Shown: positions 23,800-35,057, numbered from the stretch's first letter. The stretch is 64,000 bases of DNA from Deinococcus aquaticus (GCF_028622095.1 NZ_CP115165.1:62001-126000); one strand, 5' to 3'. Notes: a model not told the origin generated them from the letters alone. A program made the numbers and translations.

Positions 23800-24543
23800 A
23801 TGCAGATCAGATCCGAACGGTTCTCACGGTTCCTTCTTCCCGGCCTGCTGGCCCTCGGCGCCCCGCTGGTCCTGGCGCAGACCGCCGGTTCCGGCGCGGC
23901 GCCCGCCACCACCGACAGCGCCCTGGCCAGCCTGACCCCCAGCGCCACGCGCGGCGAGACCCTCAGCGGCGGCTGCGCCGGCTGCCACGCCCCCACCGGG
24001 CGCGCCCCGGTCCTGAAGGGCCAGCCGGCCCCGCAGATCCGCACGGCGCTGCTGGCGTTCCGCGCGAAAACCCGGCCGAACGGCACCATGCAGAACGTCG
24101 CGTCCCGCCTGAGCGACCAGGACATCGTGGACATCGCCGCGTTCTACTCCGGCGACAGCAGCGCGCCGGCGGCTGCTCCGGCCCCCACGCCGGTCCCGGC
24201 GACCCCACCGCCCGCCACGCCTGCTCCACCCGCCACGGCGCCAGCGACTCCGCCAGCAACGGGGGCCACCCCTACCGGTGAGACGCTGTACCAGGCGGGC
24301 GTGGGCGCGCGCGGCATCATTGCCTGCGCCATCTGCCACGGCGAGACCGGCGAGGGCGCCGAGAACCTCGGCATTCCTGCCATCAGGGGCCGAGCCGCCG
24401 CGTCCGTGCTGGGGGAACTGCGCGCCTACAAGAGCAGTCCCGTGACGGGCATTCCCTACCCCGACGCCATGCACATTGCCCTGACCCCCATGACCGACGC
24501 CGACCTGAACGCCGTCGCCGCGTATGTCGCCACCCTGAAGTGA
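23800..24543 (+). CDS. dihaem c-type cytochrome, exported
   Basis: 247 residues. Signal peptide (MQIRSERFSRFLLPGLLALGAPLVLAQ), then two class I cytochrome c domains joined by a Pro/Ala/Thr-rich linker (about residues 120-165). Haem attachment sites CAGCH and CAICH are clear; distal Met ligands are likely in NGTMQNVA and PDAMHIAL. It probably carries electrons in the periplasm or envelope. GGAGG about 10 nt before ATG 23800. A TACACT/TATACG promoter-like stretch near 23674-23686 implies a leader of roughly 110 nt. Confidence 0.88.
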   Translation: MQIRSERFSRFLLPGLLALGAPLVLAQTAGSGAAPATTDSALASLTPSATRGETLSGGCAGCHAPTGRAPVLKGQPAPQIRTALLAFRAKTRPNGTMQNVASRLSDQDIVDIAAFYSGDSSAPAAAPAPTPVPATPPPATPAPPATAPATPPATGATPTGETLYQAGVGARGIIACAICHGETGEGAENLGIPAIRGRAAASVLGELRAYKSSPVTGIPYPDAMHIALTPMTDADLNAVAAYVATLK

Positions 24544-24585
24544 TCCGGCCGGGCGTGGATGGCCAGCCGCCCCCATCCTGAGCAC

Positions 24586-24619
24586 AGTGGCCCGCCCTGC
24601 ACCGCAGCGGCGGGCCACT
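24586..24619. terminator. bidirectional hairpin terminator
   Basis: 11-bp stem AGTGGCCCGCC/GGCGGGCCACT with a 12-nt loop, between convergent cytochrome c and HNH genes. Confidence 0.75.
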
Positions 24620-24634
24620 TGCTGGTAGGCCGTA

Positions 24635-24961
24635 TCAGCGCACGCGGACGCTCTTGCTGGCGGGTTGCGTGCGCAGCCAGCGCACGAAGCGCTGCACGTC
24701 CGGGTGGGCGCGCAGGACGCCGATATCCTGGTAGTCGCGGGCCAGTTCGGCGTTGCTGAAGGTGCGGTGCAGGAAACTGTGGCAGGGGCGGCACAGCAGA
24801 GTGGTGGGCAGGTCGGCCACGCGCATGCCCTGACGGCGACCCTGTGAGCGGGGCAGCAGGTGGTGTTCGGTCAGGTGCGGCACGGCCCGCTGACACAGGG
24901 CGCAGGCGGGGTCCGGTCTGGGCGGCGGGGGCCAGGTGCTGGGAGGGTGCCGGCGGGCCAT
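24635..24961 (-). CDS. HNH endonuclease family protein
   Basis: 108 residues. A zinc-binding pair CALC and CRPC brackets the HNH core: [12 protein letters not shown] (first histidines) and [11 protein letters not shown] (last His). Such small proteins are stand-alone nucleases of unknown targets; no phage or restriction partner is nearby. A TATCTT box five bases before the ATG suggests a leaderless mRNA. The stop TCA on the plus strand is preceded by CCGTA, the last five bases of the repeat family, but no hairpin accompanies it. Confidence 0.8.
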   Translation of the reverse strand: MARRHPPSTWPPPPRPDPACALCQRAVPHLTEHHLLPRSQGRRQGMRVADLPTTLLCRPCHSFLHRTFSNAELARDYQDIGVLRAHPDVQRFVRWLRTQPASKSVRVR

Positions 24962-24986
24962 GCGTGAAGATACGGGCGCACGTGAA

Positions 24987-25018
24987 GGCCGGACTGTCTG
25001 ACGCTGAACAGTCCGGCC
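24987..25018 (-). terminator. hairpin terminator of the DUF1517 gene
   Basis: 11-bp perfect stem GGCCGGACTGT/ACAGTCCGGCC, loop 10 nt, directly downstream of the minus-strand DUF1517 gene and upstream of HNH. Confidence 0.75.
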
Positions 25019-25042
25019 GGGCAGATGGGTTGGAGGCGGCCG

Positions 25043-26023
25043 TTACAGGCGGGTGAGGTTGGGGTACTTCTGGATGGCCTCGTCCTCGCTGAGGAATTCG
25101 CCCTCTGCGTCGGGGCTCCAGACGACCTCGGCGCGGATCAGGTCGCCGGGCGCGACGGCGCTGATGGCGCTCAGGGCGGCGCGGGCCTCGGCGGCGTTGG
25201 TGACTCCGGCGGGCGGCAGGGCGGCCAGGGTGTGCGCGGCGACGGCCAGGGTCACGGCGAGGTACTGGTCGGCGGCGTCGTGCTTGAAGGTGTAGTCGTC
25301 GCGGCGGGCGTAGCCGCTGTTGGGGTCCCTGTTCTGGTAGTTGCTGGTGGTCTGCTCGGTGAAGGCGGCGCGAGCTTCGGTGGCCCACGCGCCCACCTGA
25401 CTGTCGGCGGTCGCGGCGGACCCCTGGGCGCGCTGCACGGTGCCGTACACCCAGCGTTCCGGGTGGCGCAGCGCGACGAGCGCCGCTTCCTGCATCATGC
25501 GGGCCAGCCCCTCGTTGGTGTCGGGGTCGCCGTTCTGCGCGACGCGTTGCAGGGCGCGTTTGACCTCGTCCCCCTCGGCCAGCAGGAGTTGCACGCTGAC
25601 GGCCTGCGCGGTGCCGCTGAGCCCGGCGAGACCCTTGCCGCCACCGCCGAGGCTGCGGCGCATGGCGCTGATCACCACGAAGATCACGATGCCGAAGATG
25701 ATCAGGGTGATCAGGCCGCCGCTTCCGCCGCTGCTGTACCCGTACCCGCCGCCGCCGTTGATGATAATCGGGCCGCTGTACCCACCTCCGCTATAGCCGC
25801 CGCCGCTGTACCCGCCGCCCCGGCTGGAGCTGCCGCCGCTGTACCCACCTCCGGAGCTGCTGGAACCGCCGGAACTGCGGGAACTGCCGCCGAAACCCCC
25901 ACCGGACTGCGCGTGCGCAGGAGTGAGCAGCAGGACCGTCAGGGCCAGCAGCGTCAGCAGCAGGGCGCTCAGAAGGAGGGGGCGACGGGTGCGGACGCCG
26001 GAACTGCGGGGGGCGGGCTGCAT
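25043..26023 (-). CDS. DUF1517 family membrane protein
   Basis: 326 residues: signal peptide ([24 protein letters not shown]), a Gly/Ser/Tyr low-complexity stretch (residues 40-95, SGGGYSGG repeats), a membrane helix ([18 protein letters not shown]) and a C-terminal DUF1517 domain ([39 protein letters not shown]). Similar proteins occur in cyanobacteria, plants and Deinococcus; function unknown, possibly envelope-associated. TACACT six bases before the ATG. Confidence 0.85.
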   Translation of the reverse strand: MQPAPRSSGVRTRRPLLLSALLLTLLALTVLLLTPAHAQSGGGFGGSSRSSGGSSSSGGGYSGGSSSRGGGYSGGGYSGGGYSGPIIINGGGGYGYSSGGSGGLITLIIFGIVIFVVISAMRRSLGGGGKGLAGLSGTAQAVSVQLLLAEGDEVKRALQRVAQNGDPDTNEGLARMMQEAALVALRHPERWVYGTVQRAQGSAATADSQVGAWATEARAAFTEQTTSNYQNRDPNSGYARRDDYTFKHDAADQYLAVTLAVAAHTLAALPPAGVTNAAEARAALSAISAVAPGDLIRAEVVWSPDAEGEFLSEDEAIQKYPNLTRL

Positions 26024-26131
26024 ATGCGCAGTGTACGGGTCGGCACGCTGCGGCGTTCCGCTGCGGGCTCTTCATGCGGCCTTGTGGGGTGGGGCCCGGG
26101 GCCGGGCAGGCCGGGCGGGTACACTGCGCGC

Positions 26132-26506
26132 GTGAGTGACGAGCGACGCGACGTGATTACCCTGAGTGCCGGGCAGTGGGACGCCCTTCTGGAAAGCCTG
26201 TTCGAGCGGGACGACCGCCTGGACCTGCGCCGGGACGGCGAAACGTACCGCCGCGACGAGGTCGTGGACGCGTACGTGATGAGCGGGCACGCCGAGGCGC
26301 TGCGCAGCGCCGACGTGGACGGCGACGTGTGGGGCACCCTGGAGGACATCGAGGAAACGGCGGACACCGAGGAGGAAGCCTGGGAGAAGATCGTGGCGTT
26401 CTACCTGGGCCGCGAGTGCGTGCTGGTGCGGGTGGAAGACACCGAGGAACCCGAGGAGTGGGTGCTGGGGCAGGAACTGGCGCGCCGCCTGGGCCTGCTG
26501 AAGTAA
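26132..26506 (+). CDS. acidic cytoplasmic protein, function unknown
   Basis: 124 residues from GTG 26132, chosen because TACACT sits six bases upstream; the much longer in-frame ORF is a shadow of DUF1517. The protein is very acidic (DVDGDVWGTLEDIEETADTEEEAWEKI) with a start LSAGQWDALLESLFERDDRLDLRRDGETY that suggests a small alpha/beta fold. No motifs recognised. Confidence 0.6.
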   Translation: MSDERRDVITLSAGQWDALLESLFERDDRLDLRRDGETYRRDEVVDAYVMSGHAEALRSADVDGDVWGTLEDIEETADTEEEAWEKIVAFYLGRECVLVRVEDTEEPEEWVLGQELARRLGLLK

Positions 26507-26658
26507 CGCCCATGAAAGGCAGCCGGCGCGGCCCGGTCAGCCTGCGTACCGGGGCCTGTCCCGGAACTGCCGGGGCGGGCGGCGCGGCCTGCTGGGCGTG
26601 AACTGCCCGTGAATCGCGGCTCATCCTGCACAGATGAGCGGGGCGTAGGCTGACTCTC

Positions 26659-27216
26659 ATGAAAAGTGATCGTCATTTTCCCGTGAAACGCCTGCTGGTC
26701 CTGGGTGCCCTGGTGGGCGCCGGGGCGTACTACTTCAGCCGTGAGCAGAACCGCCGCGCCCTGGATTCCAAACTGGCTGACCTGGGCCTCAAGGACGCCG
26801 CGCAGGACGTGGGCCAGAGCGTCACGAAAGGCTGGGAGAAGACCAAGGACGCCGCCAAGGACGCCGGGGCCGTCATTGCCGACAAGGCCAGCGAGGTCAA
26901 GGAGGCCGCCGCTGACGGTGCGCACGCCGCTGCCGACAAGGTCAAGGAAGTGGCCGGTGACGTGAAGGACGCCGTGGCCGACGCCTCTGGTAAGGCTGCC
27001 GACGCCGCCAAGGACGCCGCCGCGACCGCCAGCGACAAGGCCGCCGACGTGGCCGACAAGGCCAGGGACGCCGCCGCCGACGCGAAGAACGCCGCTGCCG
27101 ACAAGGCCGCCGAGGTCAAGGCCGACGCGCAGGCCAAGGTGGCTGACGTGAAGGCCGACGCCACCAAGGCCGCCAACGACGTCAAGGGTGCCGCCCGCGA
27201 CGCCAAGAAAGCCTGA
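26659..27216 (+). CDS. LEA-like (group 3) Ala/Lys/Asp repeat protein
   Basis: 185 residues. A short N-terminal hydrophobic segment (RLLVLGALVGAGAYYF, residues 11-26) is followed by about 130 residues of 11-mer-like repeats rich in Ala, Lys, Asp and Val (for example DKAADVADKARDAAADAKN), the hallmark of late-embryogenesis-abundant proteins. Such proteins are disordered in water, fold into helices on drying and protect other molecules; in Deinococcus related genes affect desiccation tolerance. The N-terminal helix could anchor it in the membrane. TAGGCT lies seven bases before the ATG, and a strong terminator follows. Confidence 0.8.
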   Translation: MKSDRHFPVKRLLVLGALVGAGAYYFSREQNRRALDSKLADLGLKDAAQDVGQSVTKGWEKTKDAAKDAGAVIADKASEVKEAAADGAHAAADKVKEVAGDVKDAVADASGKAADAAKDAAATASDKAADVADKARDAAADAKNAAADKAAEVKADAQAKVADVKADATKAANDVKGAARDAKKA

Positions 27217-27231
27217 TCCATTCCTGTCAGC

Positions 27232-27264
27232 GCCGCGCCCCCTCCCCCACGGAGGGGGCGCGGC
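27232..27264 (+). terminator. perfect 14-bp hairpin terminator
   Basis: GCCGCGCCCCCTCC and its complement around CCCAC, 15 nt after the LEA-like stop codon. Confidence 0.8.
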
Positions 27265-27352
27265 CTCTCGATCTACTGCCTGCCAGTCTGCTTCCTGCCT
27301 CCCACCCCGCTGGACCGTGACGCTGGCTCCGGCAGGGGTGGGCGGGGGCCGC

Positions 27353-27365
27353 TACACTCGGCGGC
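27353..27365 (+). promoter_or_regulatory. leaderless -10 box of clpS-clpA
   Basis: TACACT (27353-27358) is separated from the clpS ATG by seven bases (CGGCGGC) and there is no Shine-Dalgarno. It is a clear example of the start-site pattern seen at some 25 genes here. No -35 is evident. Confidence 0.7.
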
Positions 27366-27679
27366 ATGACACGCCGGGACCTTGACTCTGGAACTCAGAC
27401 GCTGGAGCGCACGCGAACGCAGCGGCCCCGGCTGTTCCGGGTACTGCTACTGAACGACGATTACACCCCGATGGAGTTCGTGGTGGAGGTGCTGCGCCGC
27501 TTCTTCCGCAAATCCGAGCAGGAGGCCGAGCTGATCATGCTGGCCGTGCATCACAAGGGGCAGGGCGTGGCGGGCGTGTACTCGCGGGACGTGGCCGAGA
27601 CGAAGGTGGCGCAGGTGATGGCGGCCGCGCAGCAGGAGGGGTTCCCGCTGCGCGTGGTGGCCGAACCGGAGGCGGGCGA

Positions 27680-27683
<4 letters not shown>
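27366..27683 (+). CDS. clpS: ATP-dependent Clp protease adaptor ClpS
   Basis: 105 residues. The adaptor fold is plain: RPRLFRVLLLNDDYTPMEFVVEVLRRFF, where NDDYTPMEFV forms the N-degron pocket, then VHHKGQGVAGVYSRDVAETKVAQV. ClpS delivers N-end-rule substrates to ClpA. It overlaps clpA by 4 nt (ATGA), giving coupled translation of adaptor and unfoldase. Confidence 0.95.
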
Positions 27684-29920
<2,237 letters not shown>

Positions 29921-30115
29921 CGGCCGGGTCGGGCGTTGCTCCCGCCGTGGGACGGCCTGCGCCGTAGCAGCTGGCGGGCGGTCAGAACGCGCAGATACGG
30001 CAGGCTGGCTTCATGACCGCTTCATGTTTCAGTCAGGAATTTTAACGTGCTGGACGTAAAGGTTCCCTACGATTCTCCTCATCTGGCGGCGCGGGCCAGC
30101 CGGGAAGATAGGGGC

Positions 30116-30592
30116 ATGAAACCCACCCTGCTGGCTCTGCTGACCGCTGCTCTTCTCGCCTCCTGCGCTCCCAAGGAAGAAACCACCACCACGACCGACA
30201 CGGGCGCCGTCTCCACCGAAACGAACGAGCCCGGCATCGACAACCCCATCGCTGAAGGCGAAGGCTCCAGCGACAACGCCGCCGATCCTGGCGTTGACAG
30301 CACCACCACCAACGCCGACGACGCCACCGTGGGCGAAGAGATCGACATGGCCGTGGGCGACGGCCTGGAAGGCACCGTGACCGACTTCGACGGCACCGCC
30401 AAGACCTTCACGCTGAACGAGAACGACGCCAACTACGCCGTCACCATCGACGACGCCACCGTGTTTGAAGGCGGCGCCACCACCGCCGACGAGTTCTTCG
30501 GCACTGACCGCGCCGACGCCAACATCGCCGTCGAGGGCGAGATCGACGAGGCCAGCAGCACCCTGAAAGCCAACAAGATCACCCTGAACTGA
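30116..30592 (+). CDS. acidic lipoprotein with DUF5666-like domain
   Basis: 158 residues. Lipoprotein signal (MKPTLLALLTAALLASCAP; lipobox LASC) followed by a Thr/Asp/Glu-rich linker (residues 22-85) and a small beta domain (LEGTVTDFDGTAKTFTLNENDANYAVTIDDATVFEG ... VEGEIDEASSTLKANKITL) resembling DUF5666 modules. Strongly acidic. Upstream ATs at about 30043-30060 may contain the promoter. A hairpin plus T6 terminator follows immediately. Function unknown. Confidence 0.75.
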   Translation: MKPTLLALLTAALLASCAPKEETTTTTDTGAVSTETNEPGIDNPIAEGEGSSDNAADPGVDSTTTNADDATVGEEIDMAVGDGLEGTVTDFDGTAKTFTLNENDANYAVTIDDATVFEGGATTADEFFGTDRADANIAVEGEIDEASSTLKANKITLN

Positions 30593-30612
30593 TCCACCCG
30601 GATCAGGAATAG

Positions 30613-30640
30613 CCGGACTCCTGCGGGGGTCCGGTTTTTT
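30613..30640 (+). terminator. intrinsic terminator with T6 tract
   Basis: 9-bp stem CCGGACTCC/GGGGTCCGG (one T-G pair) followed by TTTTTT, 20 nt after the lipoprotein stop. One of the few classic U-tract terminators in the window. Confidence 0.9.
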
Positions 30641-30690
30641 CTGTGCCTTGCAGGAGGTGCGGCTGTGGCCCCGGCGCTATGCTGCCCGGC

Positions 30691-31260
30691 ATGCCTGAAC
30701 CCATCGTGATCCGCGCTGCCGTTCCCTTCGACGCGGCATTCGCCGTGCCCCTGGTGCAGCAGACCATCGGCAAGGTCGGACTGGCCCTGACCGGGGCCGA
30801 TTCGGACACCGGGGCGGCGCGGGCCATGCTGGGCTTCTTCCCGCTACGCGACAACCGCCTGAGTTACCAGAACGTGCTGATCGCCGCGCGCGGCCCCGAA
30901 CCGCTGGGGCTGCTGCTGGCCTACCCCGGCGCTCAGGCCCACGCGCTGGACGACCCCTTCCGCGAGCGGCTGGCGTCCCTGGGCCTGCCGGCGCAGGTGG
31001 AGTCCGAGGGAACGCCCGGCGAACTGTACGTGGACACGCTGGCCGTGACGGAAGCGGCGCGCGGGCAGGGCGTGGGGGCCACGCTGCTGGAAGCGGCGGC
31101 GGCGCAGGCGCGCACACTGGGCTTAAGCCGCGTGGGGCTGCTGGTCGAGGACGGCAACCGGGCCGCCACCCTGTACGCCCGCGTGGGCTTCCGCGCGGCG
31201 GGCACGCGCACCCTGGCCGGCGGGTCGTACACGCACCTGATCTGGACCCTACCGGGGTAG
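30691..31260 (+). CDS. GNAT-family N-acetyltransferase
   Basis: 189 residues. The acetyl-CoA loop is seen as VTEAARGQGVGATLLEAAAAQAR (Q/RxxGxG/A pattern), followed by LGLSRVGLLVEDGNRAATLYARVGFRAAGTRTL, the C-terminal GNAT core. The N-terminal half (EPIVIRAAVPFDAAFAVPLVQQTIG) is less conserved. ATG 30691 has TATGCT exactly seven bases upstream. Substrate unknown. Confidence 0.85.
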   Translation: MPEPIVIRAAVPFDAAFAVPLVQQTIGKVGLALTGADSDTGAARAMLGFFPLRDNRLSYQNVLIAARGPEPLGLLLAYPGAQAHALDDPFRERLASLGLPAQVESEGTPGELYVDTLAVTEAARGQGVGATLLEAAAAQARTLGLSRVGLLVEDGNRAATLYARVGFRAAGTRTLAGGSYTHLIWTLPG

Positions 31261-31354
31261 GGGCCGGGCGGCCGGCGTGGTTGGATGTCCAGCATGGTTG
31301 GGGTCATCCGTCCGGTTGATCCGCGCGCGGCGTGTGGGCGCTATGCTCGGCGGC

Positions 31355-32497
31355 GTGCGCCGCATTGTGTGGGTTCTTGTTGCGGCGGCGGGTCTGGCAG
31401 CGGTCGTTGCCCCTGCCGCTCCGTTTCTCTCGCGGTACGCGGCCATTCCGCGCAAAGCGGACGGCCCGTTGACGGTGCTGCTGGCCGGCGTGGACGTGGA
31501 TTACGACGACAGCGCCGCCGTGTGGCCCTGGCCCGCGAAGGCCGAATCGTACGCGACCCGCACGGATACCATCATGCTCACGCAGGTGTGGCCGGACGGT
31601 CGGGTGAACGTGCTGGGCGTGCCCCGTGACTCGTGGGTGAACATGCCGGGCTACGGGTGGGGCAAGGTCAACGGCGCGAACGTGCATGGCGGCCCGGAGA
31701 TGCTGATGCGGGCCGTGCAGGACCTGACGGGCGTGCCGGTAGACGCCTACGCGCTCGTCAGCCTGAACGCCATTCCGGCCATGACGGCGGCGGCGGGCGG
31801 CGTGACGGTCGATGTGGGGCAGGCCATGAAGTACGACGACAACGCCGGGAAGCTGCACATCGACCTGAAGCCCGGGCGTCAGCGCCTGAACGGCGAGCAG
31901 GCGGCCGGGTTCCTGCGCTTCCGGCATGACAACCTGGGTGATATCGGGCGGATCGCGCGGCAGCAGCAGTTCGTGTCTGCGCTGGGCGCGCAGGTCCGTA
32001 ACCCGCTGAACGCATGGCGGCTGCCGATGATGGTGAGCGCCGTGGACCGCAACATGAAAACCAACCTGACGCGCGCACAGGTGGCGGCCCTGAGCGGCGC
32101 GGTGCTGGGGGGCCCGCAGGTGCAGACCTTCAGCGTGCCGGGCGATTTCGGGTACCGGGGCGCAGCGAGCGTGTGGGAGGTGGACCGCGTGGCCCTGAAC
32201 GCCCTGATCCGCAAGGAGTTCCGTGATCCGGACGACGTGCGGTCGCTGGGCGTGGCGGTCGTGAACACCGACGCCCCGGACGGCAGCGCGGGCCGCCTGA
32301 AGGCGCGGCTGGAGGGGCTGGGGTACTCGAACGTCTGGATCGTCAGCGAGCCGCGCGGCCCGGCTAGGACGACTGCGTCGGGTGGGGCGGCGGCGCGGGT
32401 GCTGCGGGACGTGGGCTTCGGGACCGTCACCGACACGCCGGGCGCGGCGGGAGCGGACGTGACCATCCGGCTGGGATCGGATACGCCCGCGCCCTGA
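31355..32497 (+). CDS. LytR-CpsA-Psr (LCP) family protein
   Basis: About 380 residues. Start GTG 31355 is chosen because TATGCT stands seven bases before it. N-terminal membrane anchor (IVWVLVAAAGLAAVVAPAAPFL), then the LCP domain: TVLLAGVDVDYDD, ATRTDTIMLTQVWPDGRVNVLGVPRDSWVNMPGYG, LNGEQAAGFLRFRHDNLGDIGRIARQQQF. A C-terminal LytR_C-like domain (LGVAVVNTDAPDGSAGRLKARLEGLGYSNVWIV) follows. LCP enzymes attach polymers to peptidoglycan; in Deinococcus the acceptor is unknown. Confidence 0.9.
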   Translation: MRRIVWVLVAAAGLAAVVAPAAPFLSRYAAIPRKADGPLTVLLAGVDVDYDDSAAVWPWPAKAESYATRTDTIMLTQVWPDGRVNVLGVPRDSWVNMPGYGWGKVNGANVHGGPEMLMRAVQDLTGVPVDAYALVSLNAIPAMTAAAGGVTVDVGQAMKYDDNAGKLHIDLKPGRQRLNGEQAAGFLRFRHDNLGDIGRIARQQQFVSALGAQVRNPLNAWRLPMMVSAVDRNMKTNLTRAQVAALSGAVLGGPQVQTFSVPGDFGYRGAASVWEVDRVALNALIRKEFRDPDDVRSLGVAVVNTDAPDGSAGRLKARLEGLGYSNVWIVSEPRGPARTTASGGAAARVLRDVGFGTVTDTPGAAGADVTIRLGSDTPAP

Positions 32498-32588
32498 GGC
32501 TGGTACGCGGGATGCGAGGAGCAGTTCGAGGGGACAACAGCAGGCGCTGACCTTTCACCGCGCCCTGCTTCCCGCGTTTCGTACCCCC

Positions 32589-32617
32589 TTGATCTGAAAC
32601 GATTCAGACCGTACTGT
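32589..32617 (+). promoter_or_regulatory. sigma-70-type leaderless promoter of the GH13 gene
   Basis: TTGATC (32589-32594), 17-bp spacer, TACTGT (32612-32617), then seven bases to ATG 32625. Spacing is ideal and predicts a leaderless mRNA. Confidence 0.75.
32595..32606 (+). promoter_or_regulatory. putative LacI-family operator in the GH13 promoter
   Basis: TGAAACGATTCA is a near-perfect dyad centred on CG (TGAA....TTCA, 10 of 12 positions symmetric) sited between the -35 and -10 boxes, where repressor binding would block transcription. The form matches sites of MalR/LacI-type sugar regulators. No LacI gene is in the window. Confidence 0.55.
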
Positions 32618-32624
32618 GCTGGGT

Positions 32625-34220
32625 ATGACTTCTTCCCTGACCGGCGAACTGAAGTGGTGGCAGAGCGGCATCATCTACCAGATCTACCCGCGTTCCTTCC
32701 AGGACGACAGCGGCGACGGCGTGGGCGACCTGCGCGGCATCACGCGCCGCCTGCCGTACGTGGCGACCCTGGGCGTGCGGGCCGTGTGGCTCTCCCCCAT
32801 CTTCAAAAGTCCCATGCGCGACTTCGGGTACGACGTGGCCGATTACTGCGACATCGACCCGCTGTTCGGGACGCTGGAGGACTTCGACGCGCTGGTCGCC
32901 GAGGCTCACCGCCTGGGCCTGAAGATCATGCTGGACTACGTGCCCAACCACTCCTCTTCCGATCACGCCTGGTTCCAGGAGGCGCTGACCGGCCCAGGCA
33001 GCGCGAAACGCGACTGGTACGTGTGGCGCGACCCCGCCCCGGATGGCGGCGCGCCCAACAACTGGAAGTCCTTCTTCGGCGGCCCCGCCTGGACGCTGGA
33101 CGGGGCCAGCGGGCAGTACTACCTGCATCAGTTCCTGCCCAGCCAGCCGGACCTGAACTGGCGGAACCCGGCGGTGCGGGCGGCGATGTTCGACGCGCTG
33201 CGGTTCTGGATGCGCCGGGGCGTGGACGGGTTCCGCGTGGACGTGATCTGGCTGCTGGCCGAGGACAACCGGTACCTGGACGAACCCGAGAACCCCGACT
33301 GGCAGCCCGGCCAGCCGGAACACTGGAGTCTGCTGCACCCGTACACGCAGGACCAGCCCGAGACGCACGAGTACATCCGCGAGATGCGCGCCGTGCTGGA
33401 CGAGTTCGATGACCGCATGATGGTCGGCGAGATCTACCTGCCAGTCGACCGGCTCCTGCCGTACTCGGGCACGGAGGACGCCCGCATGGTGCACCTGCCG
33501 TTCAACTTCCACCTGATCCTGCTGCCCTGGAACGCGGCCGAGGTGCGGCAGTTCGCGGACGGGTACGACGCGGCGTGCCTCGCGGCGGGCGCCTGGCCGA
33601 ACTGGGTGCTGGGCAACCACGACCAGCACCGCTTCCGGTCCCGCGTGGGCGACGCGCAGTACCGCGTGGCGCAGACGCTGCTGCTGACGCTGCGCGGCAC
33701 GCCCACCGTGTACTACGGCGACGAGATCGGCATGCGCGACGTGGCCATCCCGGCCGACCGCATCGTGGACCCGGCCGCGCTGCAACAGCCGGACAGCCCC
33801 GAGGCGGGCCGCGACCCGGAACGCACCCCCATGCAGTGGGACGCTACCGAGAACGCGGGCTTCAGCGCGGACGGCACGACGCCGTGGCTGCCGCTGGCGG
33901 ACGATTTCGCAGACCTGAACGTGCAGGCGCAGGAGAACGATCCCACCAGCGACCTGAACTACTTCCGCGCCCTGACCCGCCTGCGCGAGGGGCATCCGGC
34001 CCTGATCGGCGGCACGTACCGCAGCGTGGACGCCCCGGAGGGCGTGTTCGCCTTCGTGCGCGAAGGTCACGGCGAGACCCTGACCGTCCTGCTGAACATG
34101 AACAGCCGGGAACACGACCTGGGTGAACTGGCGCGCGGCGAGACGCTCCTGAGCAGCCTGGGTGACCGGCCGGCCAGTGGCGCGGTCCTGCGCCCCGACG
34201 AGGCCCGCATCCTGCGCTGA
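32625..34220 (+). CDS. GH13 alpha-glucosidase (oligo-1,6-glucosidase-like)
   Basis: 531 residues of glycoside hydrolase family 13. (beta/alpha)8 barrel motifs: DYVPNHSS (region I), GFRVDVIWLL (region II with the nucleophile Asp), VGEIY (general acid Glu) and VLGNHDQHR (region IV); QPDLNWRNPAV is typical of alpha-glucosidases. ATG 32625 follows a leaderless promoter with an embedded LacI-type operator, consistent with control by a maltodextrin or related sugar. Exact linkage specificity is not readable from sequence. Confidence 0.92.
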   Translation: MTSSLTGELKWWQSGIIYQIYPRSFQDDSGDGVGDLRGITRRLPYVATLGVRAVWLSPIFKSPMRDFGYDVADYCDIDPLFGTLEDFDALVAEAHRLGLKIMLDYVPNHSSSDHAWFQEALTGPGSAKRDWYVWRDPAPDGGAPNNWKSFFGGPAWTLDGASGQYYLHQFLPSQPDLNWRNPAVRAAMFDALRFWMRRGVDGFRVDVIWLLAEDNRYLDEPENPDWQPGQPEHWSLLHPYTQDQPETHEYIREMRAVLDEFDDRMMVGEIYLPVDRLLPYSGTEDARMVHLPFNFHLILLPWNAAEVRQFADGYDAACLAAGAWPNWVLGNHDQHRFRSRVGDAQYRVAQTLLLTLRGTPTVYYGDEIGMRDVAIPADRIVDPAALQQPDSPEAGRDPERTPMQWDATENAGFSADGTTPWLPLADDFADLNVQAQENDPTSDLNYFRALTRLREGHPALIGGTYRSVDAPEGVFAFVREGHGETLTVLLNMNSREHDLGELARGETLLSSLGDRPASGAVLRPDEARILR

Positions 34221-34229
34221 CCAGTGGCC

Positions 34230-34274
34230 CAGGGGGCGGGACGGGTGTCGTCAGTTCACCCGTCCCGCCCCCTG
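34230..34274. terminator. 17-bp hairpin terminator
   Basis: CAGGGGGCGGGACGGGT/ACCCGTCCCGCCCCCTG, perfect, 11-nt loop, between the convergent GH13 and kinase genes. Confidence 0.82.
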
Positions 34275-34304
34275 CTGTCCCTGCCTACCGCGCCTGCCTG
34301 CCGT

Positions 34305-35057
34305 TCAGTACGGCAGTTGCGCCAGCCGCAGCAGCTCCTGCCGGACGCGGCCCGCGTCGTTGGGTCGCTCGGCGCGGTGGGGCCGGATCAGGCTGGCATG
34401 CAGGGACCCCAGCGGGTCGCCGCTCGGGGCGTGAGGTTCGTCCGGGTCGGGCAGTGACCCGTGAATGCCCCAGCCGAGCAGGACGCCCACGCCGTACAGG
34501 TCACTTTCCGGCCCGAGCGGTTCGCCGCGCGCCGCTTCCGGGCTCTGGAAGGCGGCGGTGCCCATGCGCACGGGCGTGTCGAAAGTCTCGAAGGCCGGGC
34601 CGGACAGGTCGAAATCGACGAGTTTGGCGCTGCCGTCCTCGTCGACCATGATGTTCTCGGGTTTGATGTCGCGGTGCACCAGCCCGCGCCCGTGCAGGTA
34701 CGCCAGGGCGTCGAGCAGGTGCACGATGGTCAGCAGGAACGCGCGGCGTTCGGTCAGCGCGGCGGGCCGCTGCGTGAACCGCTGGAACATCACCTCGCCG
34801 CGCGCCAGGGTGCCCACCAGCGCCGGCTGATCGTCCACGACGGCGCGGTGCAGCACCCGCACCAGCCGGGGGTGGTGCAGGTCGTGCGCGTGCTGGTACT
34901 CGCGGTCGGCGTAGCCGCTCAGGTGCGCGGGGAAGATCTTGACGGCGCAGGGCTGACCGTCACGGGCCACGGCGAAGTACACCAGGCTGTGGGAGCCGCG
35001 ACCGACGGGACGGATGAGTCTCACTCCGTCACCCACGATCTGTCCTGCAAGAGGCAT
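34305..35057 (-). CDS. minimal Ser/Thr protein kinase with DFD in place of DFG
   Basis: 250 residues, only a kinase domain. Glycine loop [17 protein letters not shown] lysine in PCAVKIF, catalytic loop [17 protein letters not shown], metal loop [10 protein letters not shown] (DFD rather than DFG), SPE instead of [20 protein letters not shown]. There is no membrane segment or sensor domain, so it is soluble. TAGCTT lies exactly seven bases before ATG 35057. Divergent from the patatin gene. Activity likely because K, D and N residues are kept; targets unknown. Confidence 0.85.
   Translation of the reverse strand: MPLAGQIVGDGVRLIRPVGRGSHSLVYFAVARDGQPCAVKIFPAHLSGYADREYQHAHDLHHPRLVRVLHRAVVDDQPALVGTLARGEVMFQRFTQRPAALTERRAFLLTIVHLLDALAYLHGRGLVHRDIKPENIMVDEDGSAKLVDFDLSGPAFETFDTPVRMGTAAFQSPEAARGEPLGPESDLYGVGVLLGWGIHGSLPDPDEPHAPSGDPLGSLHASLIRPHRAERPNDAGRVRQELLRLAQLPY

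Noticed and set aside
24625..24637. CCGTA directly before the HNH stop codon (TCA) as another repeat-element end
   Set aside because: Only five bases match and there is no R hairpin; the preceding hairpin is an ordinary terminator.
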